A stretch of DNA of 64,000 nucleotides, from positions 26,659,001 to 26,723,000 of the forward strand of contig CM049403.1 in assembly GCA_026929865.2 (NCBI GenBank). Direction: 5' to 3'. Position 1 is the stretch's first letter. Each line of letters starts with the position of its first letter. A program made the translations under genes and the position numbers. This DNA comes from Hyperoplus lanceolatus (Eukaryota > Chordata > Actinopteri > Uranoscopiformes > Ammodytidae). Under the pieces are notes generated by a model. It did no database searches, was not told the DNA's origin, and worked only from the letters and a program-made list of their open reading frames with translations. Shown piece after piece: positions 37,304 to 49,500 of this stretch.

Positions 37304-40300
37304 GGTTTTTTTAACATCCAATGCCAACGCATTTACAATTATTGCTCCATTCTACTGCATAGGACCCCCCCCCCCCCTCCACTCGCATAACAATGCAAAT
37401 CAAATGTAAAACACAGATACTGCGGGGTATTAAAGCACAACAATGCCCAATCCTGTACAATTCATCCACCTAGTTTTATGTTGCAGAATCATAAATCAAA
37501 GCCTACACCATACGCATCTACATGGGGGCTCCCATTAACCTCCTGCGTCAACCATAAATTGATGGCGAAGGTGATAAGATGCAAACTCCTGCCTCCTGTC
37601 ACTCACACCCCATCCAACACCCACGAACAAGCACACTCTCGCTTTCCGCTTCGCTATAATACAAAAAAAAAGGCTCCAGACGTAAATAACCAGCTTGAGA
37701 TTTATGAGTCTCATGATTGGTCTGTATCCCTGTCCTTCTCTTCTCCTTTGACTCCCTGCTGCTTGTCACATTTGATTTGGTAACATATATTTTAAAGTGT
37801 GTGAGCCTCAGCTACACTCTGTGAGTTGTGCATAGGAATATTTTGCATTTCGGCCTTGACATTCTGTTGATCCTCACAACAAGCGAAAGAACAAGCACAA
37901 GAATAGCCAGAGGGAGATCAGAGGTCAGGTAGAGCTGCAGACCCTCAACCCCGGAGCTGTAGAGTACTTGCTGTAGTTTGGTCTGACTTTGCGAGACTAG
38001 TAACTTGCTAAACGGCACTTCAGTAAGGAGGATGATTGTCCCCATGGCCGACTAAACCATTTCCTTCCGTAGAGTTCTGATGCCTCTCACAACTCTACTG
38101 ACTGCTACAACTTCAGAAATCTATTAAAGGTTGCACGAACAAAAACACAACCTACTTAATTAAGTGTATTCTTAAATCAAGTAAAACCAATAATTTGTTC
38201 GTAATATTGTACGGACCATATAATACATCAAGTGTTATTTTGTTAGGCAGCAATTAATATGTAGCTTTTTTTCTTATTTATCAGATTATTGAATTGACTT
38301 CCAGCGTTATTTAATTCCAAAAATGTGAACAAAAACTGATCTCTCTGATGCACAGAAAATAAAGGGAAAAAAAGAAGAGTGATCAACATTTAGTTCTATA
38401 GCCCTTAACAGCAACTGGCAGGTGTGGCCAAAGGCCCTGTCTATCAGAAAACAATCAAACGTAGCATACAGTCAAATCAAAAGGCTTACATACTGTGCAT
38501 CTAAATAAACAGGTTTTGGTTTTACGATTTGAACTGGCTGTATCTCATGATGGTGTGAATGTTAGGGAATGCAACATGTCCCAGAGCTTCGGGCAAAGTA
38601 AAAAAGTTAAATAATAATTTAAAAAATTGCAGCCACCACATGGGTAAACAGCCCCAGCAGGCCTTGAAGCCTTGCTGCAGAAACCGCATCATGTCATGCT
38701 TCTCATACTAATGAGAGACAATTAGTCCTGAGAAACAGTGAGACGATCCTCCATGTGTCAAACACAACATTCTCTGTTTAACGTGGACTCATTTGTTATG
38801 CACCCGGGGCTTATTACTGGATGGATGGCTATGGTCATGATTGTTGACTCAGCACCGCGGTATGATAATTTGATTGCAAAACTTTGTCTGCATCACGTGG
38901 CTGCCCAACCGCGCTAGCCCCCCTAATGTATTATCAATGAGGTTACATCAGATTTAGGGAGTGTGATTTTTAAAAAGCGAACTTCCTCAAAGTCAAGATG
39001 TTTTTGTCATTTGTCCTGACAGGCATGCATACGTTATGAGGCCTCTTTGAAACATAGTTTGTCAGATGTTTTCTTGAAATCTAAAGCAGAGACATAGTAA
39101 AAAATTAAAAAATATATCTTTCGACGCTGTACATCTTCCATCTCTCCCTTCCGCTTGTGTAAGAATGAGTTTCTTCAGTTTGGGATACAGAACATACAAA
39201 GCAAATCCCAAAGCAAGCATCCCCACTGTCATGCCAGCGAGATGTAATAAAAAATAAATAAAAAAAATGTTGCACCCTCCAGTCAAGCCTTTAAATGTCA
39301 TGGTGCATTGAAGCTGTTCTGTTGTCTGAGAGCACATTGCAAAGACACTCTTGGAAATGTTCTTTCATCCGTAGTTCAATGTTATTTTAAAAAGTAAATA
39401 AATAAACATGCATCCACATTGACGCTGTATATAATAGCTTGTTAACGAGTTGTTGCAGCGGAAGGTTTTTGAAACACCCACAGCCAGACAAACATCTTAG
39501 AACACTAGCAACATCTGCGGAGGCTGCACACAAACTGGTCTCATTCTGTCTCTGTCGGGAACCTTTATGCCCTGCTGTTTCACTCTATGGTGATGGCCCA
39601 ACAACGCTGCATTTTTAAAATCGAGTTTTTGCTGATGACTGCAGACTGTAAGTGTGAAATGTATCACATGCAGTACATACCTCACCACCCCCATCGTGCA
39701 TTTGGCGCATTTGCATCTGTTGATTTGCTATACGTTGCGATCATGAGAAAAGTGCCAAGACGGATCAGTGTGAGATATGCTTCTGTGGGACAGTATGTGT
39801 CACCAAGACACAGTCACAGCTACGAACGGCGAGCTCGCTGGTGAATAACGTGATTCCATCTGACAGCTTTCACATAATCTCCACATCATCCACAAATAGA
39901 ATGAAAAAAGGATGCTGTGAAAACGGAGGCTGTGAATGTATCAAAAGCAGTCTACAGTTTTTTTCGGGCTGCTGTGCATTGTGGAAGTCATACCACAAAT
40001 TTAAGTGTAACATAAAACTCCCTTTGTTTCCTGGGGGTAACCTTATTCGATTAATGACATTCTAAAATGTTCTATTGTTCTTTGAATTTCGAACGGCATG
40101 ATTTATGTTCCAATTTCACTGTAAATCAATATCATTCTATTGCAAATGTAAAATTCAGTATATTGCAATGCTTCAAGATCATACTAGTGCCTTTCAGATG
40201 AATGTGTTTTTGGTATGTCCAGCACTTGGTTTAAGGTTTTGGGAAAAGTCCTGATCTTGGTTAAATATTTAAAAACTGATGGTGAAAATGCAGCGTTGTT

Positions 40301-40729
40301 GGGCCAGACATATTTGTGTTAGCTAAAACCGTTTTTTTTATTCATAACCTTGAACAAAGTGCTGTTAATTTGTTATAACCCAACCAACCACACCTTGGAC
40401 TTCGATTGATGCAAACCTTGGTCTCTGTTGACAGTCCTGCACAAATGACTAGTATATAAAATCTTTTTTCTAGGGGAGGTAGTTTGAAATGATCCTCCAC
40501 AGTTGAATCGACTTCACCCTGCTTTTAAGTCATTTTCCTTTTTCTTATAAATGAAACCTTCACTGAGAATATTTCTTGTGAGAAAGTGCTTTCAATGTGG
40601 CTGACAAAAAAGAGGCAAAGACATAAAAAAGGCAATGAAAGCATGGCCTTAAACGTCTCAAAACCACTCCCGCATCATTGTCCACTTCATCAGAGTGAAA
40701 TATTTTTGCCTTGGCTCTAGGTCACCATT
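37304..40729. other. Non-coding stretch with two weak small-ORF candidates
   Basis: Contains a poly-C tract at about 37366-37378 and no recognisable repeats. Two minus-strand frames were considered: 37812-38045 (77 codons, strong Kozak context) and 39062-39337 (91 codons, hydrophobic). Neither resembles a protein I know. Confidence 0.45.
37812..38045 (-). CDS. Candidate small membrane-protein ORF (uncertain)
   Basis: 77 codons from an ATG in GGCCATGGGG context, a strong vertebrate initiation match, with an in-frame TAG three codons upstream. The N-terminal half has hydrophobic and Gln/Ser-rich parts. The segment LPLAILVLVLSLVVRI near residues 45-60 could span a membrane, followed by a basic stretch (INRMSRPKCK). 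I do not recognise the protein. No splice sites, polyadenylation signal or family evidence tie it to a transcript, and a frame this short arises readily by chance. Confidence 0.15.
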   Translation of the reverse strand: MGTIILLTEVPFSKLLVSQSQTKLQQVLYSSGVEGLQLYLTSDLPLAILVLVLSLVVRINRMSRPKCKIFLCTTHRV

Positions 40730-40746
40730 CACTCAAAAAAAAAAAT
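40730..40746 (+). repeat. Left terminal inverted repeat of the EnSpm element
   Basis: CACTC followed by a poly-A run; pairs with TTTTTTTGAGTG at 56149-56160. Preceded by TT. Confidence 0.8.
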
Positions 40747-41092
40747 CATTGGATCTATTTGATTTTATCACGACACCTATATTGCACGTAAACAAATCAT
40801 GTTATGTCAGCTGACCTTTATCATGTTATTTGAACACATTGTACATGTGTAGGTTGAACATAATGTGAATATTTAAATCCAACTAAATTGCATTGTGTTG
40901 AATCTATTTGTTTGTACTTCATTGGACCTACATGATTTTATCATGACACCTATATTGCGTAAACAAATCATGTTATGTCAGCTAATCTTAATCATGTTAT
41001 TTGAACACATTGTACATGTGTAGGTTGAACATGATCTCACGAATATTTAAATCCAACTAAATTGTATCGTTGAATTCAAATGTTTGTACTAG
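40747..41092 (+). repeat. Two tandem 173-bp subterminal units
   Basis: Unit 1 starts at 40747 (CATTGGATCTATTTGATTTT) and unit 2 at 40920 (CATTGGACCTACATGATTTT). They share ACACCTATATTGC, GTAAACAAATCATGTTATGT, GAACACATTGTACATGTGTA and AATCCAACTAAATTG. The motif GTTGAACA/T recurs at about 40853, 41024, 41144 and 41192. Subterminal repeats of this sort bind the transposase in characterised CACTA elements; here that role is inferred. Confidence 0.85.
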
Positions 41093-41494
41093 GTTATTTT
41101 GATCAAATCAATTTTAAAGTATTCTACATTGGCCAAACACTTTAGTTGAACATAATTTCACCTTGTTGTATCAATTTATATAGGGTGTGTCAGTTGAACT
41201 AATGTCAATCTAGCTGATTTAATTAGTGGTTCTCTCATCCCTTGTACAAGGGTGTATACGACCATAATAGTAGCATGCAAATACATTTTTTACATTTTAT
41301 TCAACATTTGGCAACAAACATTTTGGCTGCATCACTGCTATTTGTTAAGTGCACTGCTACTTCTGGAGCCCCAAAAGTCTTATATGTTTTTTCCCACATA
41401 TGCAAATACACGTTAATTTTTTAGCAAAATTGGTACGGTATACCACCATCGAAATGCATGTAACATTTAACACCATTTTCAAACACTCACAAAA

Positions 41495-41803
41495 TTATCT
41501 TGGCCCATTGTAAAAGGCAATGCTCACCCAACCAGACCAATACTGGGAAATGCATTGTTTTAACCAGACACAGGCTCTACTTGGGCGGCCCACAGGTAGA
41601 TAAATAAAATATTCCATTGATTTAAAACTCAGTAATAGTACATGGTGAAGCCCTTGTGTGCGGCCCATGGCAAAGTGTTTTTGTTGTATGTTGGCGTTAA
41701 AAGTGAATCGTGCACCCAGTTTAAGTCTACAGTAAAGCCACGTGGTGATGTGTTCCAAGTGCTGTTGGTTAAAATGAGAATTTGGGGAAGGTAATGTCAT
41801 CAA
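41495..41803 (-). CDS. Uncharacterised 102-codon ORF inside the EnSpm element
   Basis: Open frame starting MMTLPSPNSHFNQQHLEHIT and ending WSGWVSIAFYNGPR, downstream of the SAMD3-like gene and on the same strand. Unlike both recognisable genes of this element it has no interruption. It has aromatic- and Cys-containing stretches but no domain I can name. It may be chance, a remnant of 3' sequence, or a third element gene. No splice signals were found. Confidence 0.2.
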   Translation of the reverse strand: MMTLPSPNSHFNQQHLEHITTWLYCRLKLGARFTFNANIQQKHFAMGRTQGLHHVLLLSFKSMEYFIYLPVGRPSRACVWLKQCISQYWSGWVSIAFYNGPR

Positions 41804-42343
41804 TGTGATCCTGTGAAATATACTTTTAGGGGAGAAACTAAAACAAAAAGGCTACAGCTGCTGCTGAAGTATTTAAACATCCAAATGTAGTTTAATATGT
41901 AAAGTAAACAGTAGTTTATTTATTTTGACCTGTCTATAGTCAGGTTTGATTAATGAGTAAATTGTGTTCCCTTCTAAATTATTTAACATCATTGAATCAT
42001 TATCAGTAAATGGTTCATAAACCCTGTTTGACTAATCTATTACCAAACCCAGCGATCACACGCTGCACCGTCACACTCAGTGCCACACACAAGTAAATGC
42101 TCAACCTATTGGTTATACAGTCATAAAATTGTCCAAATCTACTGTTAAAAAAACAAACAAAAAAAACACACAATTTTAGGTCACTTCAACACCCAAACAA
42201 CAATGCTAGTGTTCTTATACATTTACACCTGAGACAACATTCTTGGTCTCTGTCTGTTGAACAAACATGCAAGTCCCTCTGAACTAATTTTAAACCAAAA
42301 AAAAAAAAAACTCCATTGGAGACTTTCTCTACCTGGAGAAAAT

Positions 42344-42657
42344 TTACCCCATCAGCTTGTTTTTCAGGAACTGCGCCTTCGAGGACAGCCTTTGCCCATC
42401 CAGATTAAGAAGGATTTTTTGGGACACTTCGAAAGTACACCTGAGGTCTGCTGGGTAGGTTAAGTTAAGGCAGTAAATCAGTCCAAATAAAAGCGCAAAG
42501 GCCATCCCAATGTTGCCAAGGTAGCTATCACCTCCTCTCCCTCGATGAGGATGCCGACGTCCTCTAGTTCGTCTCCAGGCGCCGCACCTTCCTTTTTGAT
42601 CGCATAGATTCCCAGCACAGTTTCTGCCTTGCAGGCGCCGACCTCAGTGTCTGTGTC
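42344..42657 (-). other. SAMD3-like pseudogene, exon 4 (last)
   Basis: Acceptor ATATCCCACAG. Encodes DTDTEVGACKAETVLGIYAI and DELEDVGILIEGEEVIATLA; after a frame change near 42470 it continues YCLNLTYPADLRCTFEVSQK to NKLMG and a stop at 42344-42346. Confidence 0.75.
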
Positions 42658-43313
42658 CTGTGGGATATAATACGAACATTGCTTTATTTGTGCTTGAATT
42701 TATGAGTTCAAACCAGCTGTGCACAAAATAGATACTATCAGTATTGTTAGTGTTGTATTAAAAAGAACTACATGTGTCTTTCATAAAATAAGCGCAATTT
42801 GTATTAGTTGTACAAGGTTTCAAATGTATGTTTTGCCACTTAAAAAGATGCAGTGTGTTGTAATAATAGAGGTCAACGCCCCCTTGCTAACCCCCAACTT
42901 CTGGAGAAATTACAGAAGCTACGGTGGCCTTCAAACTAGTCTTGGGAATATCAAGTGATGTGAAGATGTATTTAGTCATTTACTCAGCATACTTTCTTTC
43001 CAACGAGTGCATTTCCCCAGGACGCCCACATATAAAAATGTGTAAGGCCTCTAACATGGTGGCATTCCCCGTTCTATGTAGATATATAGAAGGCTCATTC
43101 TAACGTCATACAAATAAAACATTTTATTTTCAAGAGATTATATACTCATTAAAAATTAATTTAAACCATGTCTTTTTCAGGAAAAATCAATGCACCCTTA
43201 ATACATATCTATCACACTTGCTTTCTCATAAGAATTGATCATATAAAGCAAATAAATATTGTTTCTTTCCAACTTGTTTACTTGTTTACAGCCTCTCAAC
43301 ATTGTGTACTCAC

Positions 43314-43406
43314 CATATAAACCTTGAATAGTTTATCTGGGTCTTCGTTCAGGTAGATGCACAAGGACTTGAGGACACATGCACGTTTTGCTTCAATTGT
43401 GTCGTC
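43314..43406 (-). other. SAMD3-like pseudogene, exon 3
   Basis: Acceptor TTTTTCTTCCCTCAG, donor ATG|GTGAGT. 93 bp (31 codons), frame intact: DDTIEAKRACVLKSLCIYLN and onwards. Exons 2, 3 and 4 are separated by introns of 412 and 656 bp. Confidence 0.75.
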
Positions 43407-43818
43407 CTGAGGGAAGAAAAAGACACTTGTTGAGATAATATTCCATCTTTTTGTCAAAAGTTTGAAAACAGATTTGTACTGTTGATTTTCTGGTGCAGAC
43501 AACATTGCATACTTCACATATAATTATTCATAAACTTTAAGCTCCAATAGAATAAAACTAGCCAGGTACAAAAAAATTCACCCCCCTCAGTGTTGCAATG
43601 GAGATATGACCTTAACATACAGTGTACCAGGCCTTAAATAGGTTTAATAATGCTGTGAAAGTAGCCTATTTAACATTGGAGTCAATGAGAAATTGCTGTG
43701 TTTTAAAACCTGCCCTTACTGGCCACTCGGTGAAATGCAATTGTTGTCACTTCTGCATTGGATGCTAATAATCTGATAGCACAGGGACAACAAGCATAAT
43801 CAACTCTTTAATACAAAC

Positions 43819-43973
43819 CTTGGAAATGTCCCACGATGACATGTCTTAATCTTCTTCCTTGTGCTCCACCCTTGCCCTGAAATAACTCCATCAGGCAGAG
43901 TGTACCGGTCAAGGGCAGCAAAGAATGTTGAGATAAGAAGTGCAGTTGATATGCGATGGAACTCCTTCTCGAT
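43819..43973 (-). other. SAMD3-like pseudogene, exon 2
   Basis: Acceptor TTTTTGTTTTCCAG, donor AAG|GTTTGT. Encodes IEKEFHRISTALLISTFFAA and, after a frame change, GKGGAQGRRLRHVIVGHFQ. Confidence 0.7.
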
Positions 43974-44117
43974 CTGGAAAACAAAAATGCATGTCACTTA
44001 CCCTGTCAGAACATCACAACACAAGAATGAACAATGACCCATTAGTTGTTTAATCACCATCAGTGGAGAGAAAAAGAACGGGTATTAATAAAACCTAAGC
44101 ACACATAGGACAAGCAC

Positions 44118-45140
44118 CTCTTTCGCTTTGAACAGAGCTGGCCATCTGCTCTTGACATCTGTAACCAAGGGCTCTCCTTCAAGGGATTTCCTGCCTCCTG
44201 TATGAGGAAAGTCTTCTCCATTTTCCAACGTCACAATATGGTCATTGTTCCTCTTCTTATTTTCTGAAAGCAGTGCGACTCTTTCCTTCTCAAGACTCTC
44301 AGTGGTTTCTCCTGTTGGATGCTGCGGAAGGTAATTAACCTCAGCCCTTCTGGGCTTTTTCACATTTGAAGCTGCCGGAGAGCAGCAGCCGTGTTCCTTG
44401 TTGGTCAGTGAATTTATTGTCACCTCAGAGCATCCAATGCCTCTAAGTTTGGACCCGGTAGTTGGCCATTTTAAACCTCAGGCTTAACTTCCAGCCGTAG
44501 CATCCATTGAAGGATCCTTGTTCCCTCAAACAAGAGGTGCTTTTTATAGTGCTTCTGCAACATCATTCCAATCCATGTCAGTTGGATAGGCTTTATATTT
44601 GAGAATTTCTTCAGCCAAGCATTCGGATGTTAGATTTCAGCTTTGGTGGCACGTTCAGGTGAGATCCTTTTGCGCTGTATTCAGCATCAGCTTTTTCGAG
44701 CTGTAGATGTGACTCATAACTGAAACGAGGGATAGTAAAAACACTCGGCCAAGACCAGTGCCGTGCAGAGGGTGAAGACGATGTTGATGAAGCAGGCTCT
44801 GTATTGTCTGTCTCAACAGAGGAGACCGATGAGGCATCAAGTGGCTCAACAGGTAATAACTGGAGCAAAATTGAGTCTTCTGCAGAAGAGTTCTGCAAAT
44901 AGACAACCTTTAAGGTTGCTTTGTTGTCAATTTCAGCGATCACTGAAAGATTGACAAATTCCATGCCAAAATCAGCATCCTGATATTGCAGACGAAAGTC
45001 TTGCCCCAATCCAAAATGTAGCTTTAATGTCTGTATCAATTCCTCGATGAGTCTGGTCTTCCTGCTGGCAGAATGATTTTGCAGGCATCTTCGTCACCCA
45101 GGATGACCCTCAGTATCATAGGCTGGGTCATTATGGAGAC
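44118..45140 (-). other. SAMD3-like pseudogene, exon 1 (main exon)
   Basis: Acceptor TTTGTGTTTTCAG just upstream of the exon start on the minus strand; GT donor after ...LFKAKE. It carries the PB1-like domain and the KKPRRAEVNYLP region. The acceptor shows that an upstream exon should exist, either a private leader or one shared with the transposase gene. Confidence 0.7.
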
Positions 45141-46565
45141 CTGAAAACACAAACAAAAGGTTGAATTTGGCACAATACACAGTAAAATAGGCACTTTATG
45201 TACAAACTGTGGTTTGTGTTGTTTATTGGACAGGTACAATGCACAGGTCCTTAGCAGTACCAGAGTTAGCTTCTATAAGCACATTTCCCTCTGTAGTCCC
45301 TCAGCAGGAAAGAAAATATGACAAAAGGGAAACCTCACACTGTAGTATAAAAACACTAACACAAGATTTCACAACTGTGAAACACACTATCAATAAAATC
45401 CCATCATTAGGACACCACTAAACCAGACTTCACAAAATTAAAGTTTAAGTTGGCGATTCTGGAGGAGGCTCGTCTTTGTTTGGCAAATACAGGGAAGGTG
45501 AGAAGAAATGTACTTTGTACTATTTTGACTTCCCCTTGAAGATAACAGTCTATGATGAGAACATGATTGGGTTGATTGTGGGTGTGAATACTTACAAACA
45601 TTACTTGCATTATCCGTTTAAGGTAATGTGTCTCTTCAGAGAAACCAGACGCAGGCATCCCACTGAATAGGCAGCTAACGGGTAGTCATCAAGTAGTTCC
45701 CCATGCTCAATCAGAGCCACCTCTCGCACATGTGACGTGTCCAGTTCAAAAGCTCGAAAATGCTCTCTATACCAACTAGAGAACTTTTTTACAATAAAAT
45801 GTATCTTGCCTTGCAAAATACCGTCTGTGTAACTCCGGGTGGGGGCTGGATGAAAGGGTCATTCCTTTGTTGTAATTCATTCCATTGTATGAAGCAACGT
45901 TTGTAATGTGGACATCAGTCTCATCTGGTAATCTTTGTAATAGCAGCTGCAATGTCACTTTGCAAAACATCCACAGGTACTGATGAGACACTTGTTACAG
46001 ACAGGTGTCCTATGGTCAAGACAGTGCAAGTCAGAGGCAATTGCAAGTGATGTTTTCTTGCTAGTGTGAGAAGCGATATGTTTTTAAAACAGTTGGTATG
46101 GCGAGCAATCTGTTTGAAGACACTATGTTTTGCCTCAAATCTCATAGTCCATGCATGGACAAGAGGGCCAAATTGGCGAATCAGAACAGGATAGTGCTCC
46201 AAAAAATGATGTTTAGGGAGAAGACGGCTGTTGGGAAAAAGGTCTTGGTATCTCAGGCGATGTTCATCAATTTTGAACTCGAGGTAAGCTATTGACTCAT
46301 CAGAGTGGACAGGGGCTACAACAAGCTCCACTATATCCTTTAGATCCAAAACAACATGCCATACAGGTTCATCCTCCGGAACAAGTGGACCAATGATCAG
46401 AGGCAACAATCGAAGCAGAGCCCAATTCTCGTGTGCATTTCCACCAATGCTTTTTTTTACCGAGAAAGTCTGTGGTATTGCAGCAGGACGATTTGTTTTA
46501 TCTGCCCATTTATATTCGAAAGTTTTGATCAAATTGTTAAGTTTTTCTAAAGTGAAATACTTTTT

Positions 46566-49500
46566 CACCCTATGGAAAATCACCAAAGAGGAGGAGAGAC
46601 CCTGCCCGGAGGAAGCCCGGGGCCCCCGTCTGGAGCCAGGCCCAAGAAGGGGCCCGCCTACCAGCGTCTGGTGGCGGGTCTGCCCGCAGGGGCCCGGCCG
46701 GGCACAGCCAGAGAAGCTACGTGGCACCCTTCCCTGACCCGATGGGCCCACCACTCGTCGGAGGAACCGCTGAGGTCGGGTGCGCTGCCTAAAGGGTGGC
46801 AGTGAGGCGGGGACTGCGGACCAGACCCGGGCGGCAGAGGCTGGCTTTGGGAGCGTGGAGCGTCACCTCGCTGTGGGGGAAGGAGCTGGAACTGGTGCGG
46901 GAGGTGGAGCGCTACCAATTAGACCTGGTGGGGCTTACCTCCACGCACAGTCTTGGCTCTGGAACCGTACTTCTGGACAGGGGTTGGACTCTATTCTTCT
47001 CTGGAGTTGCCCAAGGTGTGAGGCGCCGGGCCGGTGTGGGGATACTCACGAGCCCCCGGCTGGGCGCTACTACGTGGGAGTTTACCCGGTGGACGAGAGG
47101 GTCGCCTCCCTACGCCTCCGGGTTGTGGGGGGGAAGACTCTGACTGTTGTTTGTGCGTACGCACCCGAACAGCAGTTCGGAGTATTCGGCCTTCTTAAGG
47201 AGACCCTGAACGATGTCCTGCATGGGGCTCCGGTAGGGGACTCCATAGTTCTGCTGGGAGACTTTAACGCGCACGTGGGCAATGATGGAGACACCTGGAA
47301 AGGCGTGATTGGGAGGAACGGCCTCCCCGATCTGAACCCGAGTGGTCGTTTGTTGTTAGACTTCTGTGCTGGTCATGGTTTGTCTATAACGAACACCATG
47401 TTCGAACATAAGGATGCTCATAAGTGTACATGGTACCAGAGCACCCTAGGCCGAAGGTCGATGATCGATTTCGTGATCGTATCATCTGATCTGAGGCCGC
47501 ATGTTCGGTTGCTCGGGTGAAGGAGGGCGAGCCTGTCAACTGATCACCATCTGGTTGTGAGTTGGGTCAAGGGTGGGGGAAGACTCTGGACAGACCTGGT
47601 AAGCCCAAACGGGTAGTGCGGGTGAACTGGGAACGTCTGGCGGAGGCCCTGTTCAAGAAGATCTTTAATTCGCACCTCCTGCAGAGCTTTTCTAGCATCC
47701 CTGTGGAGGTTGGGGGCATTGAACCAGTGGTCGATGTTCAAAACTTCCATTGCTGAAGCCGCGACCGAACAGCTGGTCTCAAGGTCTTAGGTGCCTCAGG
47801 GGCGGTAACCTCGAACGCCGTGGTGGACCTCGGTGGTCAGGGAAGCCGTCCGACTGAAGAAGGTGCTTCCGGGATATGTTATCTCGGGGGACTCCTGAGG
47901 CAGTGCAGAGTACCGACAGGCCCGAAGGGCTGCAGCTTCTGCCGTGACCGAGGCAAAGCAGCGGGGGTGGGAGAAGTTCGGAGAAACCATGGAGAAGGAC
48001 TTTCGGTCGGCACCAAAGTGTTTCTGGAAGACCGTCCGGCACCTCAGGAGGGGGAAGCGGGGAACCATCCAAGCTGTGTACAGTCAGGATGGGACGGCTG
48101 TTGACCTCAACTGAGGAGGTAGTCGATAGGTGGAAAGAGCACTTTGAACTCCTGAATCCGACTAACACGCCCTCTATGTTGGAGGCAGAGCTGGAGGCTG
48201 ATGGGGGATCATCGTCAATTTCCCTGGTGGAAGTCACTGAGGTAGTCAAACAACTCCACAGTGGCAAAGCCCCGGGGGTTGATGAGATCCGTCCAGAAAT
48301 GCTGAAAGCAATGGGTGTGGAGGGGCTGTCATGGATGACACGCCTCTTCAACATTGCGTGGAAGTGGTGCAGTGCGAAGGAGTGGCAGACCGGGGTGGTG
48401 GTTCCTATTTTCAAAAAGGGGGACCAGAGAGTGTGTTCCAACTACCGGGGTATCACACTTCTCAGCCTTCCCGGCAAAGTCTACTCCAAGGTGCTGGAAA
48501 GGAGGGTTCGGCCGATAGTCGAACCTCAGATTGAAGAAGGAACATGCGGATTCCGTCCTGGCCGTGGAACAACGGACCAGCTCTTCACTCTCGCAAGGAT
48601 CCTAGAGGAGCTTGGGGTTGCTCATCCAGTCTACATGTGTTTTGTAGATCTGGAGAAGGCTTATGACCGGGTTCCCCGGGAGATACTGTGGGGGTGCTGC
48701 GGGAGTATGGGGTAGGGTGTCTCTTCTGAGGGCCATCAATCTCTGTACACTCAAGCGAGAGCTGTGTACGCGGGTTCTCGGTAGTAAGTCAGACCTGTTT
48801 CCGGTGGGGGTTGGCCTCCGCCAGGGCTCACGCTTTATCACCAATCCTGTTTGTGATATTCACATGGACAGGATATCAAGGCGTAGTCGTGGTGGGGAGG
48901 GGTTGCAGTTTGGTGGGCTGAGATCTCATCTCTGCTGTTTGCGGATGATGTGGTTCTGATGGCATCATCGGCCTGTGACTGGCTCTCATTGGATCGGTTT
49001 GCAGCCGAGTGTGAAGCGGTTGGGATGAGGATCAGTACCTCTAAATCCTGAGGCCATGGTGCTCAGCAGGAAACCGATGGATTGTCGACTACAGGTAGGG
49101 GCAGTCCTTACCCCCAAGTGAAGGAGTTTAAGTACCTCGGGGTCTTGTTTGCGAGTGAGGGGAACAATGGACGTGAGATTGGCCGTAGAATCGGAGCAGC
49201 AGGGGCGGTTTTGCACTCGCTTTACCGCACTGTTGTGACGAAAAGAGAGCTGAGTCGTAAAGCTTTCGATCTACCGGGCGATCTTTGTTCCTACCCTCAC
49301 CTATGGTCATGAAGGCTGGGTAATGACCGAAAGAGCAGGAATCGCGGTACAAGCGGCCGAAATGGGCTTTCTCAGGAGAGTGGCTGGCGTCTCCTTAGAG
49401 ATAGGGTGAAGCTCAGTCATTCGTGAGGAACTCGGGGCAAGAGCCGCTTCTCCTTGCGTCGAAAGGAGCCAGTTGAGGTGGTTCGGGCATCTGGTAAGGG

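Larger units (their letters stand above)
42344..45140 (-). pseudogene. SAMD3-like (PB1-like N-terminus) gene of the EnSpm element, broken
   Basis: Matches from memory the protein family annotated in fish as 'sterile alpha motif domain-containing protein 3-like'. Four exons can be placed: 45140-44118, 43973-43819, 43406-43314 and 42657-42344, each with AG acceptors and GT donors on the minus strand. ATG at 45131 (MTQPMILRVILGDED). Residues 1-75 look PB1-like, including the acidic RLQYQDADFGMEFVNL loop. Then come WPSVFTIPRFSYESHLQLEK, KKPRRAEVNYLPQHPTGETT, VTDVKSRWPALF, EAKRACVLKSLCIYLNEDP and the C-terminal block GQRLSSKAQFLKNKLMG before TAA at 42344-42346. Breaks: a frameshift after PAGRPDS (about 45065), several frame changes and stops at 44430-44610, another in exon 2. 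The function of the family is unknown; the position inside CACTC termini suggests it is a transposon accessory gene. A captured host gene is the alternative. Confidence 0.8.

Noticed and set aside
47779-48441. 220-codon minus-strand frame
   Set aside because: Antisense shadow in the GC-rich LINE; the plus strand carries the recognisable reverse transcriptase.
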